Shown here: positions 16,215 through 25,241 of the stretch, one piece after another
Layout of the letters: every line of letters begins with the position of its first letter
How positions within the stretch are numbered: the stretch's first letter is position 1
DNA from: an uncultured Collinsella sp.
Lineage (GTDB): Bacteria > Actinomycetota > Coriobacteriia > Coriobacteriales > Coriobacteriaceae
Direction of reading: 5' to 3'
Length of the DNA stretch: 64,000 bases
Assembly (NCBI GenBank): GCA_958450865.1
Contig: CAUDNY010000002.1
Span: forward strand, 124,001 to 188,000
The notes under the pieces: model-generated
Databases searched by the model: none
The model's input: the letters and a program-made list of their open reading frames with translations, nothing else
Told to the model about the DNA's origin: nothing
Program-made: the position numbers and the translations under genes

Positions 16215-18872
16215 TTAGGCGCCGAGCGCGGTCTTAGCGGCCGCGAGGGCATCGGCGATGCCGGCGGCATTCTTGCCACCGGCCTGGGCCATGTTGGGAC
16301 GGCCGCCACCGCGACCGTCGACCAGGCCCGCGATCTGCTTGATCACGTTACCGGCGTGGAAACCGGCCTTGACGGCGTCATCGGAGCCGGCGGCGAGCAG
16401 GGCCGGGGTGCCCTTCTCGGTCACGCTGGCGACGACGCAGGCGACAGGACCGGCGACCTTCTGGTGCACGGTATCCCAGACGTTGCGCAGGTCGGCAGCC
16501 TCAAGGCCCTGGAGCTCAGCGACGACGAGCTTGTAGCCGTCGAGCTCGACGGCGCCCTCGATGGCGCTGGAGATAGCGTCGGAGGAGCCACCGGTCAGCG
16601 CCTTCTTGAGCTTGTTGGAAGTCTCGCGCAGCTCGGCCTGCAGGTTCTCCACGCGGGCGGGAACCTCATCCACGCGGCACTTGAGCGCAGCAGCGGCGGC
16701 GTCGACGAGCGCCAGACGGTCGGCCATGTAGTCGAGAGCACCCTTAGAGGTCACGGCCTCAATACGGCGGACGTTGGAGCCCGTAGAGGACTCGGAAATG
16801 ATCTTGAACAGGCCGATCTCGGCGGTGTTGGCGGCATGGGTGCCACCGCAGAGCTCACGGGAGAACGGCTGGTCCTCGGCGCCCACGGAGACAACGCGGA
16901 CGACGTCGCCATACTTCTCACCAAACAGGGCGACAGCACCGGCGGCCTTGGCCTCGTCGATGCCCATGACGCGGGTCACGACCGGCTTGGAGGCGAAGAT
17001 CTGCTGGTTGACCAGGTCCTCGACAGCCTTGAGTTGCTCGGAGGACAGGGCCTCGAAGTGCGTGAAGTCAAAGCGCAGGTGCTCGGGCGTTACCAGCGAG
17101 CCAGCCTGGGAGACATGCTCGCCCAGGACCTGCTTAAGCGCAGCGTCGAGCAGGTGTGTGGCGGTGTGGTTGCGGCGCAGGAAACCACGGCGCTCGGCGT
17201 CGAGCGCGGCGGTCACGGTAGCACCGACGGTCAATGTGCCCTCGGCAACGTGGGCGACGTGAGCATACAGGCCATTGTGGTTCTTGGTATCGGAAACGGT
17301 CAGCGCAACGCCCTCGGCGAAAAGCTCGCCGGCATCGCCCTGCTGGCCACCCATCTCGGCGTAGAACGGGGTGCGGTCGAGCACGACCTCGACGTCCTCG
17401 CCCACGGCAGCGGACTCGACGGACTCGCCGTTGCGAACGATAGCGACAACTTTGGCATCCTCGATCACATCGTTGTCATAGCCGTCGAACTCGGTCGCAG
17501 CGACCTTGTCCGAAAGTTCGACCCACACGTCGTTGAAGCTGCCCCAGGCGTCGCCCTTGGCATTGGCGCGGGCGCGGGCCTTCTGGTCCTCCATGCAGGC
17601 GGTGAAGCCGTCCATGTCGACGTCGTGGCCAGCGGTGCCGGCGATCTCGACGGTCAGGTCGATGGGGAAACCAAAGGTGTCGTGCAGCTTAAAGGCAACA
17701 TCGCCCGGAAGCACAGCGCCCTCGGCAAGCGCTGCCAGGGCCTCATCCAGGTAGACGCGACCGTTGTCGAGCGTCGTGGAGAAGCGTTCCTCCTCGGAGG
17801 CGACGATACCCTTGACGAGCGCGACGTTCTTGAGCAGCTCGGGATAGGCCTCGCCCATCTGAGCGTTGACCTCGTCGATAAACTTGGTCAGGAAGGCGCC
17901 CTCGATACCCAGCAGGCGACCGTGGAACACGGCACGGCGGAGCAGGCGTCGAAGGACGTACTCGCGACCCTCGTTACCGGGCAGGATGCCGTCCGAGATC
18001 ATAAAGTCGACGGCACGAGAGTGATCCGCGATGATACGCAGCGAGCGGCTGGCACCGGAGTAATCGTCGGCGTCATAGGTCTTGCCGCTGATCTCCTCGC
18101 CCAGCTTGATGAGGTGCTGCATCAGATCGCCGTCGTAATTGGCGGTCTTGTGCTGCATGATGGCGGCCATGCGCTCCAGGCCCATGCCCGTATCGAGGTT
18201 GCGGTGCGGCAGCTCCGGCATGGAGCCGTCCTCCTGGCGGTCGTACTGGGTAAAGACGAGATTCCAGAACTCCAGGAAGCGGTCGCAGTCGCAGCCGGGC
18301 TTGCAGTCGGGGCTGCCGCAGCCAACCTCCTCGCCCATGTCAAAGTAGATCTCAGAGCACGGACCGCAGGGGCCGGTGGGGCCAGCGGCCCAGAAGTTGT
18401 CGTCCTCGCCCAGGCGGGAGATATGATCCTCGGCAACGCCCAGGGAGCGCCACACATCGTGGGTCTCGTCGTCCTCGGTAAAGACGGTAAAGTACAGGCG
18501 GTCGAGAGGCAGCTTGAACTCCTTGGTAATGAGCTCAAAGGCCCAAGCGCAGGCCTGCTGCTTGGAGACGCCGCCAAAGGAGAAGTCGCCGAGCATCTCG
18601 AAGAAGGACAGGTGACGGCCGTCTTCGCCGATGCAATCGATGTCGTTGGTGCGGACGCACTTCTGGCAGGAGATCGCGCCGATCTCCTTCATGGTCTTCT
18701 TGCCCTGGTAGTACTCCTTAAACTGGTTCATACCGGCGTTGGCAAGCAGCAGCGAAGGGTCGTCGGGGACGAGGGACGAAGAAGGATAGAGCTTAAGACC
18801 GCGCTCCTCAAAGAAGTTGAGGAACTTAGAGCGGATCTCGGCCGTAGTCATTGACGGGTAGTCAGCACTCAT
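16215..18872 (-). CDS. alaS: alanyl-tRNA synthetase
   Basis: Charges tRNA-Ala. It is 885 aa, the full family length. The class II catalytic domain is at residues 1-240, followed by the tRNA-recognition helices. The editing domain carries HTATHLLDAAL and CGGTHAANT, the zinc ligands. The C-terminal C-Ala domain ends with DGRGGGRPNMAQAGG. ATG 18872 is chosen since GAGGAGA lies upstream and MSADYPSMTTAEIRSKF begins the conserved region. It leads the alaS-ruvX-mltG-yqeG-aroK operon. Confidence 0.98.
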   Translation of the reverse strand: MSADYPSMTTAEIRSKFLNFFEERGLKLYPSSSLVPDDPSLLLANAGMNQFKEYYQGKKTMKEIGAISCQKCVRTNDIDCIGEDGRHLSFFEMLGDFSFGGVSKQQACAWAFELITKEFKLPLDRLYFTVFTEDDETHDVWRSLGVAEDHISRLGEDDNFWAAGPTGPCGPCSEIYFDMGEEVGCGSPDCKPGCDCDRFLEFWNLVFTQYDRQEDGSMPELPHRNLDTGMGLERMAAIMQHKTANYDGDLMQHLIKLGEEISGKTYDADDYSGASRSLRIIADHSRAVDFMISDGILPGNEGREYVLRRLLRRAVFHGRLLGIEGAFLTKFIDEVNAQMGEAYPELLKNVALVKGIVASEEERFSTTLDNGRVYLDEALAALAEGAVLPGDVAFKLHDTFGFPIDLTVEIAGTAGHDVDMDGFTACMEDQKARARANAKGDAWGSFNDVWVELSDKVAATEFDGYDNDVIEDAKVVAIVRNGESVESAAVGEDVEVVLDRTPFYAEMGGQQGDAGELFAEGVALTVSDTKNHNGLYAHVAHVAEGTLTVGATVTAALDAERRGFLRRNHTATHLLDAALKQVLGEHVSQAGSLVTPEHLRFDFTHFEALSSEQLKAVEDLVNQQIFASKPVVTRVMGIDEAKAAGAVALFGEKYGDVVRVVSVGAEDQPFSRELCGGTHAANTAEIGLFKIISESSTGSNVRRIEAVTSKGALDYMADRLALVDAAAAALKCRVDEVPARVENLQAELRETSNKLKKALTGGSSDAISSAIEGAVELDGYKLVVAELQGLEAADLRNVWDTVHQKVAGPVACVVASVTEKGTPALLAAGSDDAVKAGFHAGNVIKQIAGLVDGRGGGRPNMAQAGGKNAAGIADALAAAKTALGA

Positions 18873-18918
18873 AGAGGGAATCTCCTCGGTTTCACATCGA
18901 AACAGTTCAAACGTAACG

Positions 18919-18946
18919 ATATTACCATCCCACCGCGCCTGTGCAA
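18919..18946 (-). promoter_or_regulatory. putative alaS promoter
   Basis: On the minus strand TTGCAC (18941-18946) and TAATAT (18919-18924) are separated by 16 bp. The -35 box overlaps the U-tract of the upstream terminator. Confidence 0.5.
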
Positions 18947-18973
18947 AAAAGAGGGCCGCCAAACAGCGACCCT
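18945..18973 (-). terminator. terminator upstream of alaS, antisense to the small-protein leader
   Basis: On the minus strand AGGGTCGC pairs with GCGGCCCT (8 bp, one wobble) around a 6-nt loop, followed by CTTTTTT. It lies between alaS and the promoter of the 79-aa gene. It is the first terminator met by transcripts leaving the AI-2E permease gene at 19313. Confidence 0.8.
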
Positions 18974-19011
18974 ACAGCGAAAGTGCACGTTATTTAGTAC
19001 TGTGCGATCCT

Positions 19012-19040
19012 TTGAAAAAGGGCTGCTGTAGAATTACATA
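19012..19040 (+). promoter_or_regulatory. promoter of the 79-aa membrane protein gene
   Basis: TTGAAA (19012-19017) and TACATA (19035-19040) lie 17 bp apart. The -10 box is 26 bp before the ATG at 19067. Confidence 0.6.
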
Positions 19041-19066
19041 TAAGAGTCACCCGGAAGGAGCGATCG

Positions 19067-19306
19067 ATGAAAAGCAAACGATTTTTCCTCAATGCACTTC
19101 TGTTAGCGGCACTTTTAACGCTTTTGGCTTTCACCTGCTGGTACGCAAACCAACCAGCATTTGGCTACGTGTTGTATGCAGTAATGTCCGGCGATAAGGC
19201 TTATTACACTCTACGTGCAATTGACATTCTCTTTTTCTATGTTGCCGGCCCCTTATCAATCGCTTTGCTCGCGTTTCTTGTCATCTACAACTTCAAGAAA
19301 CGTTAA
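19067..19306 (+). CDS. small two-TM membrane protein, unknown family
   Basis: I do not recognise the family. The 79-aa product has two hydrophobic segments (about residues 7-25 and 51-73), a short polar loop between them and a basic end (NFKKR). AAGGAG lies 6 nt before the ATG and a good promoter lies upstream, so it is probably real. Base composition is more AT-rich than its neighbours. It stands alone on the plus strand between alaS and the convergent AI-2E permease, whose stop codon is only 6 bp away. Confidence 0.75.
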   Translation: MKSKRFFLNALLLAALLTLLAFTCWYANQPAFGYVLYAVMSGDKAYYTLRAIDILFFYVAGPLSIALLAFLVIYNFKKR

Positions 19307-19312
19307 TAGGAC

Positions 19313-20725
19313 CTATTTAGAATCCGAGTCGTCCATGGAGCCGTCGATGCCGGTTTTGGTGTCGTCATCTGTATTGGAATCGTCGTCTTTGGCGAAGGGA
19401 TTCTTGAAAAAGCCCGTAGCATCGGGCTGAAGGCCCGAGAGCTTCATCCAGGGATTATCGAGCTCGGGTTTGGGCATGGCCTGGGCCTCGGGCGCAGTCT
19501 CGTTACCGATGAGCTCGGACTCATAGATGAACGTATCGTCCCCAAGCGCATCGTAGGCGGCGACCGGGTTGCCCTCGGCATCGCGATACGGCGTGCCCTT
19601 AAACACGGCGCCGTCATAGGCCACAAGTTGGCGGCCGGTCTCATTCTCGAAGTAGTACACGAAGATACCTTTGAGGGCCGCACACAGCGGGATAGCAATA
19701 ATCATGCCGATGGGCCCCATGAGTGCCGAGCCAATAACGAGCGCCGTGAGGCTCATGATGGGATGCACCTGCACCGAGCTCTGCATGACCTTAGGCGAAA
19801 TCACGTTATCGGTGACGTTTTGCGCGACCATCGTCACGATGAGCGTCCACAACGCCAACATGGGGCTGAACATGAAACCGAGCACTGTGGCGATTGCCGC
19901 GCTCACCCAGGGGCCGACGACCGGAACCAAATGCATGATGCCGGTAAAGATAGCCATGAGCGCCGCATACGGATGGCCGATGATCATAAAACCAATAAAG
20001 GCGAGGAAACCACCGCAGATGGACGTCACGACCATACCGCGCATGTAGCCGCCGACAGAGCGAGAAAGGATGGCGACCATAAAGCGGTACGAGGTCTCCT
20101 TCTCCTGACCGATGATGGTGCAAATCTCGTGGTGCATGCGAGGGTAGTCGCAGGCCATCCAGTAGGCAAGCACCAGACCAAGGAAGATCACGAACAGCTG
20201 CGAGGCCGTATTGGTGATGAGTGGGAACACACCACGGCCAAGCTCGGCAGCGATCTGAGACACATACTTCGATGCCACGGTAACCAGCGACGAAAGATTA
20301 TCGTCCAAATACTCCATGAGCGGCGTGTTGTTGAGCGTCTTGACATGCGAGACCATCTCGTTGAGGTCGCCACCCGCAACACGAAGCTGCTCGGGCAGGC
20401 GGCTCAGGACTTCCATGATCTGACCAAAGAGAATCGGCGACAAGATGCAAACGACACCGACGAGCACGGCAACAACAACAATAAGCGCGATAAGCGAACC
20501 GATGCCGCGATTCACGCCATGGTGCTCGAGCCAGTTGGTGATCGGGGACATCACAAAAGCAATGATGGAGCCGACGGCAAGAAACTCAATAACCGGTGCC
20601 AGGATGCCCATAAGGTTAAAGATGACGGCAGCGATGACAATGCAGCCGACAACAGCCCAAATGCGAAGCGTCAGAATGCGGGTATCGCGCAGCGTGCGGT
20701 CTGTTTGTTGGGGGTGCTCACTCAT
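19313..20725 (-). CDS. AI-2E family (PerM/YhhT-like) membrane transporter
   Basis: A multi-pass membrane protein of the AI-2E exporter/PerM superfamily, whose members include AI-2 exporters and Na/H antiporters; the substrate here is not predictable. It is 470 aa with about eight TM segments. The family core includes the LVPVVGPWVSAAIAT region and VISPKVMQSSVQVHPI. A polar acidic C-terminal tail of about 100 residues ends in DSK. ATG overlaps the sigma factor stop by 4 bp. Membership of a sigma-factor operon suggests a stress or envelope role, by inference. Confidence 0.85.
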   Translation of the reverse strand: MSEHPQQTDRTLRDTRILTLRIWAVVGCIVIAAVIFNLMGILAPVIEFLAVGSIIAFVMSPITNWLEHHGVNRGIGSLIALIVVVAVLVGVVCILSPILFGQIMEVLSRLPEQLRVAGGDLNEMVSHVKTLNNTPLMEYLDDNLSSLVTVASKYVSQIAAELGRGVFPLITNTASQLFVIFLGLVLAYWMACDYPRMHHEICTIIGQEKETSYRFMVAILSRSVGGYMRGMVVTSICGGFLAFIGFMIIGHPYAALMAIFTGIMHLVPVVGPWVSAAIATVLGFMFSPMLALWTLIVTMVAQNVTDNVISPKVMQSSVQVHPIMSLTALVIGSALMGPIGMIIAIPLCAALKGIFVYYFENETGRQLVAYDGAVFKGTPYRDAEGNPVAAYDALGDDTFIYESELIGNETAPEAQAMPKPELDNPWMKLSGLQPDATGFFKNPFAKDDDSNTDDDTKTGIDGSMDDSDSK

Positions 20726-21513
20726 GAACGAATCATCACTCCGTCGGGGTCAATCTTATCCTGAATCTTCTTGAGGGTGCGGCGCAACAAGCGCGAGACC
20801 TGCACCTGCGAGATGCCCAGCTTCTTGGCGATCTCAATCTGGGTCATGCCCTTTACAAAGCGCAGCTCGATGACTTCGCGCTCGCGCGGCGAGAAATCGC
20901 GGATGGCCTCTTCAATGACCAGACGGTCATCGGTAAAGTCGAGCTCGTTGTCGTCGTCGGCGTAACGGTCAAGAATCGAGGGCGCATCGTCGGAATCGGA
21001 CGCACCGGGAGCCTCGATGGGCACCGACGTATAGGCCGACGACGATTCCATGGCCTCCAGGACCTCGTCGACGGTCACGTCCAGGTACTCAGCGATTTCT
21101 TCGACCTTGGGCGAGCGCTGCAACTCGTTGGTAAGCTTGTCGGTAGCCTGGTTAACCTTGGCAGAAAGCTCCTGCAGGCGACGAGGCACGCGCACGCTCC
21201 AGCCCTTGTCACGGAAGTGACGCTTGATCTCGCCCAAGATGGTGGGCGTGGCAAACGTGGTGAACTCGAGTCCGCGCTCAGGATCAAAGCGGTCGATTGC
21301 CTTGAGCAGGCCCAAATAGCCAACCTGCATCAGGTCGTCGAGCGGCTCGCCGCGATTCTTAAATTTGTTGGCAAGGAACCTTACCAGGTTCATATGGGAC
21401 ATGACGAGCTGCTCGCGGGCGTCCGGATCACCGGTCTCCTTGTAGCGACGAAACAGCTCGCGGGTTTTCTCCTTGTCCCAAGCGGTCTTACCGCTCCGGG
21501 AACGTTCGGTCAT
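20722..21513 (-). CDS. sigB: SigB/SigF/SigG-family RNA polymerase sigma factor
   Basis: An alternative sigma factor of the group 3 SigB/F/G class, 263 aa. Region 2 has DDLMQVGYLGLLKAIDRF and FTTFATPTILGEIKRHFRD with the VRVPRR start of region 3. Region 4 has REREVIELRFVKGMTQIEIA and the HTH ISQVQVSRLLRR. It starts 1 bp after the RsbW-like gene. In known systems it would be held by an RsbW-type anti-sigma factor and freed by RsbV. Confidence 0.93.
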   Translation of the reverse strand: MTERSRSGKTAWDKEKTRELFRRYKETGDPDAREQLVMSHMNLVRFLANKFKNRGEPLDDLMQVGYLGLLKAIDRFDPERGLEFTTFATPTILGEIKRHFRDKGWSVRVPRRLQELSAKVNQATDKLTNELQRSPKVEEIAEYLDVTVDEVLEAMESSSAYTSVPIEAPGASDSDDAPSILDRYADDDNELDFTDDRLVIEEAIRDFSPREREVIELRFVKGMTQIEIAKKLGISQVQVSRLLRRTLKKIQDKIDPDGVMIRS

Positions 21514-21514
21514 A

Positions 21515-21892
21515 TTAGATATCCGCCTTGAGATCGAGGGAAAGCGTTAGGGGCGCCGCAATCTTTTCGTAGGAATCGCACACGCTCGCGAGGATGAGCT
21601 CGGCATACACCGCAGCCTGGTCGTTTTCATCAACCGTAGCCTGGTCTCCAAAGGTAATAGTCATGCCAACGTGAGTCTCATCGACATCGAATTTGATGGT
21701 GATGTCGTCGCAGTCGACCGCGGTGCACCCAAAGATGAAAGCCTCCTCGGCAGCCATGCGGATGTCCTCGATGCGATCGACAGACATGGAGCACAGGGCA
21801 CCAACGTTGGCTGCCGTCATGCGCACAAGGCGAGCGAGACGCGGGTCGCCGGCAACGGTCAGCGTGATGGGGCAGGTTGCTTCGCTACTCAT
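21515..21892 (-). CDS. RsbW-like anti-sigma factor with degenerate ATPase motifs
   Basis: The 125-aa product is placed directly before a SigB-type gene and resembles the GHKL fold of RsbW/SpoIIAB. The N-box region reads IEDIRMAAEEAFIFG (about 41-55), where the Asn needed for Mg-ATP is missing. The G1 motif DxGxG is not visible; the equivalent region reads ITFGDQ. It may bind sigma without being a kinase. It overlaps the upstream DUF948-like gene by 8 bp. Assignment rests mainly on context plus weak similarity. Confidence 0.65.
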   Translation of the reverse strand: MSSEATCPITLTVAGDPRLARLVRMTAANVGALCSMSVDRIEDIRMAAEEAFIFGCTAVDCDDITIKFDVDETHVGMTITFGDQATVDENDQAAVYAELILASVCDSYEKIAAPLTLSLDLKADI

Positions 21893-22478
21893 CGCAGGAC
21901 TCCTTAGAGGACTCGGCGGGCGTATAGGTGTAATACTGAGCCGTCTTGGCTGCGGGCTTCTGAGCCGCATCCGCACCATCGGCGGCCTCGTCCTCGGCCT
22001 CACCGATCAGAACGCGCTCGGTAGGCTGCTCGGCCTCGGCGGCGGCAGCGGCTAGCTTACGATCGGCGTCGGCTGCAGGAGCCTTCACCTTATTGAAGAG
22101 CTTCTGCACGGCGCCGGCCGCAGAATCTGTCACGCTCGATACGGCATTACTGGCCTCGGCCATACTGCCCGTGACCTCGGAGATGTCGCGAACGACCGCC
22201 TCAACCTCAACGAGGTTGGACGTCAGGGCGTCAACGGCAGTCTTGCTCGACTTGAGGAGCGGCTCCATCTGGGCAAGTGCCGGCGTAAGCTCGTCAACAG
22301 CGCCATCAAGCTTTGCCACCACGGGCTGCGCCTCGGCAATCGTATTGTTGAGGTCAGTTACCGTCTTGTCGAGCAAGTCGACAACGGTGCGGGTTTTGCG
22401 CAGGGTGAGCGCAAGCTCAACGATAGCCCAAACGCCGGCAACGGCGAGCAGCAGCAAGGCGATTTGAATGGGACTCAT
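21885..22478 (-). CDS. DUF948-like membrane-anchored coiled-coil protein
   Basis: 197 aa. One N-terminal TM helix (about residues 4-24) is followed by a long heptad-rich region with repeated Val/Leu spacing (VVDLLDKTVTDLNNTIAEA onward), then an Ala/Glu-rich linker. It resembles DUF948 proteins, which often sit in stress operons. GGGAGG lies 5 nt before the ATG. First gene of the sigma-factor module. Function is unknown. Confidence 0.75.
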   Translation of the reverse strand: MSPIQIALLLLAVAGVWAIVELALTLRKTRTVVDLLDKTVTDLNNTIAEAQPVVAKLDGAVDELTPALAQMEPLLKSSKTAVDALTSNLVEVEAVVRDISEVTGSMAEASNAVSSVTDSAAGAVQKLFNKVKAPAADADRKLAAAAAEAEQPTERVLIGEAEDEAADGADAAQKPAAKTAQYYTYTPAESSKESCDE

Positions 22479-22552
22479 ACAAGCCTCCCAAAGGAATCGA
22501 AATACAGACGTTGTTCATGGTACCCCAAAGGGGACGGAAGATTCCCAAAAGC

Positions 22553-23902
22553 TTACTTTGGCGCCCTGCCGCTACGGTCGCGCTCACTTTGCTCCACACG
22601 CCATTCTTCCCAACCGCGGCCGGCAGGCTGCCAAAAGGCACCACGCTCCAGGCCTTCGGGCAAATAGCGCTGGTCGACCCAACCTTCGGGATAATCGTGT
22701 GGGTACTTGTATACACCGTACTCGTCGCTGCCGGGACGGTGACGATCGCGAAGATAACTGGGCACCTCGCGCAATCCGCTACTATGGATATCGGCCAGCG
22801 CCGCATCGATTGAAGCCTCACACGCGTTGGATTTAGGCGCCAAGCACACATAGAGTGCAGCCTGAGCCAGGTTAATGCGGCACTCGGGATAGCCAATGAC
22901 CTCGGCAGACTTAAACGCGGCATGCGCCACCAAAAGCGCCTGCGGATCGGCGTTGCCAACATCCTCAGAAGCCTGAATCATAATACGGCGTGCAATAAAC
23001 TTAGGATCCTCCCCTGCATCGATCATGCGCGCGAGCCAATAAATGGTGGCATCGGGGTCGCTGCCGCGCATGGACTTAATGAACGCACTGATAATGTCAT
23101 AGTGCATGTCACCGTTTTTGTCATACGAAAACCCACGGCGCGGATTGGCGATCTTCACATCGTCGACCGTGATGGGATACCGCTCCCCCGCCGCCGGCGC
23201 TGGCGTCCCTTCGGTATCGGGACGCGTGACGGCAATCTCGCTCGCCAGCTCAAGCGTCGTCAGGGCCGAGCGTGCATCACCCGCTGCCAGCGTGCAAATG
23301 GTCTTGACCGTATCATCATCGGCCGAGAATTTGCCGTTCAGGCCCTGAGGTGCCTCGAGCGCACGCTCGATAAGCATGGCGATATCCTCGTCCTTTAAAT
23401 GCTCAAGCTCCACGACTCGACCACGTGAGAGCAGCGCCGAGTTGACCTCGAAGTACGGGTTTTCCGTCGTGGCGCCAATCATAATGACGGTACGGTTCTC
23501 AACTGCATGCAGCAGGGCATCCTGCTGCGACTTAGAGAAGCGGTGAATCTCATCGATGAATAGAATGGTGCGGCGGTCGTACGTATTCAGGCGCGTCTTG
23601 GCCTCGTCAATCACGCGGCGCAAGTCCTTTACGGTGCCCGTCACGGCGCTGACCTCGACAAACACGCTCTTGGTATGGTTGGCGATAATGTGGGCCAGCG
23701 TCGTCTTACCCGTACCGGCCGGCCCGTACAGAATCACGCTCGAAAGCACGTCGTGCTCGATCGCGGCACGTAACCATGAGCCCTTACCGACGGCCTTTTG
23801 CTGGCCCACATACTCGTCGAGCGAATTGGGGCGCATGCGCACCGCAAGCGGCGCATTCTGAAAGGAACGCTCGCGCGTCGAAGCAGAAAAAAGGTCGTCC
23901 AT
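22553..23902 (-). CDS. rarA: replication-associated recombination protein A (RarA/MgsA)
   Basis: A clamp-loader-like AAA+ ATPase acting at stalled replication forks. It is 449 aa. Walker A is YGPAGTGKTTLAHIIA and Walker B LFIDEIHRFSKSQQDALL; sensor 1 is GATTENPYFEVNSALLSR. The C-terminal tetramerisation region is DVGNADPQALLVAHAAF. ATG 23902 is chosen with GGGA 5 nt upstream; in-frame starts at 23908 and 23917 exist. It lies 74 bp upstream of the DUF948-like gene, so the sigma operon may be co-transcribed. Confidence 0.95.
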   Translation of the reverse strand: MDDLFSASTRERSFQNAPLAVRMRPNSLDEYVGQQKAVGKGSWLRAAIEHDVLSSVILYGPAGTGKTTLAHIIANHTKSVFVEVSAVTGTVKDLRRVIDEAKTRLNTYDRRTILFIDEIHRFSKSQQDALLHAVENRTVIMIGATTENPYFEVNSALLSRGRVVELEHLKDEDIAMLIERALEAPQGLNGKFSADDDTVKTICTLAAGDARSALTTLELASEIAVTRPDTEGTPAPAAGERYPITVDDVKIANPRRGFSYDKNGDMHYDIISAFIKSMRGSDPDATIYWLARMIDAGEDPKFIARRIMIQASEDVGNADPQALLVAHAAFKSAEVIGYPECRINLAQAALYVCLAPKSNACEASIDAALADIHSSGLREVPSYLRDRHRPGSDEYGVYKYPHDYPEGWVDQRYLPEGLERGAFWQPAGRGWEEWRVEQSERDRSGRAPK

Positions 23903-23962
23903 AGCCATCCCGTGCATCAATCAAAAACGTTTTCCACAAACAGTATACCGAATAAATACGAA

Positions 23963-25210
23963 CTACCGTTCGTTAATATAGGTACGATGCGGAAACTTTA
24001 GACCCGGGAACAGCTTGCTCGTCAGCTCGCAGAAATAACCGTCCGTCATGCTCGCGATGTAATCCACCACGGCTTGATCCTTGTCGTCCTGCCAGGCATA
24101 GGTACGATCGTAGTAGGAAAGCTGCTGCTCAATGCGCGAAATATGGTGCTTAAAGATATAAGAGGACTCGTCGCCACTGTTTAGATCCCGCAGGCAACGG
24201 TCGTAGAGCTTTTCGAACGCCTCGCGCAGCTCCTCCTCGGAATCGCCCTCGATACCGCCCTTGCTATAGATCTTCTCGTAATTCTCCCGCTTGGCACGGC
24301 GAATTTCCTCAAACAGGTCCTCGCTCATCTCGATGCGCGGCTTACCATAGCTATGCTCAACGATATCGATGGAAGCGTGCGTGAGGATCCAGCTGTTATA
24401 GGCGCCGCCCCGACCATCGTCAAAAGCGTCGGGCGAAAGCAGACCCGCCGCGATCGCATCCTGACGGTCACGACCGACGTAGGCAAGAATATCCGAGATG
24501 CGAACGACGCAGCCCTCGAGCGTCATGGGACGCAGGTGCCCAATGGCGCCATAGCCCGTGGCGATGCAGTCCTCGACCGCCTGATCGAACTGGTCAAAGG
24601 AGCCCATATCCGACAATTCAAACACGCGCTGCTCGTACTCGCCGTTATGGCATAGCACGCCGTCGAGCGTCTGGAGTGACACGTTGCGGCCGTACAGCGC
24701 GTCGAGCACGCGGACCGACTGCACGTTATGGAAAAAATAACGCCCCGTACGCTCATGATAGATATCGTTGAGGAAGCGCTCGCCGGCATGGCCGAAAGGC
24801 GTGTGTCCCAAGTCGTGGCCCAGGCCAATCGCCTCGATCAGATCGCAATTGAGCCCCAGGGCGCGACCGATATCGCGCGCAATGCGGGAGACAAGCTGCA
24901 CGTGCAAACCGCGGCGTGACAGATCGTCATTGCTACGGAAGCTAAAGACCTGCGTTTTGCCTGCATAACGGGTGTACGCCGGAAGATGAAGTATCTTTTC
25001 GGTATCGCGCATAAACGCCGGACGCATAAGCGTGCCTTTGTCGGCGGCGCGATCAATACGACGAATGACCTGATCGTCGTTGCAACGATACGGGTTAACA
25101 TAGCCCGAAGCACGATCGGTGGCAATGCGCTCGAAAAGTTCGGGCGACAACGCCGAGGGAATACGGTCCATGCGCGCCTTAATGACGGCCGTTTCTTGAT
25201 TAGTTGCCAT
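23963..25210 (-). CDS. dGTPase-like HD-domain triphosphohydrolase
   Basis: An HD-superfamily enzyme of the Dgt family, expected to hydrolyse dNTPs to nucleosides and triphosphate. It is 415 aa. The HD motif is LGHDLGHTPFGHAGE, with the upstream metal His in SRRGLHVQLVSRIARDI and a downstream Asp in RISDILAYVGRD. AAGGAG lies 6 nt before ATG 25210. It follows the prepilin peptidase gene by 31 bp. Substrate preference cannot be read from sequence. Confidence 0.9.
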   Translation of the reverse strand: MATNQETAVIKARMDRIPSALSPELFERIATDRASGYVNPYRCNDDQVIRRIDRAADKGTLMRPAFMRDTEKILHLPAYTRYAGKTQVFSFRSNDDLSRRGLHVQLVSRIARDIGRALGLNCDLIEAIGLGHDLGHTPFGHAGERFLNDIYHERTGRYFFHNVQSVRVLDALYGRNVSLQTLDGVLCHNGEYEQRVFELSDMGSFDQFDQAVEDCIATGYGAIGHLRPMTLEGCVVRISDILAYVGRDRQDAIAAGLLSPDAFDDGRGGAYNSWILTHASIDIVEHSYGKPRIEMSEDLFEEIRRAKRENYEKIYSKGGIEGDSEEELREAFEKLYDRCLRDLNSGDESSYIFKHHISRIEQQLSYYDRTYAWQDDKDQAVVDYIASMTDGYFCELTSKLFPGLKFPHRTYINER

Positions 25211-25241
25211 AGCATGCTCCTTAAGAAGGATGCGCAATCGG

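Noticed and set aside
16356..18854. A long plus-strand frame opposite alaS
   Set aside because: Same shadow effect; Gly/Val/Leu/Asp/Arg-rich low-complexity translation with no family features.
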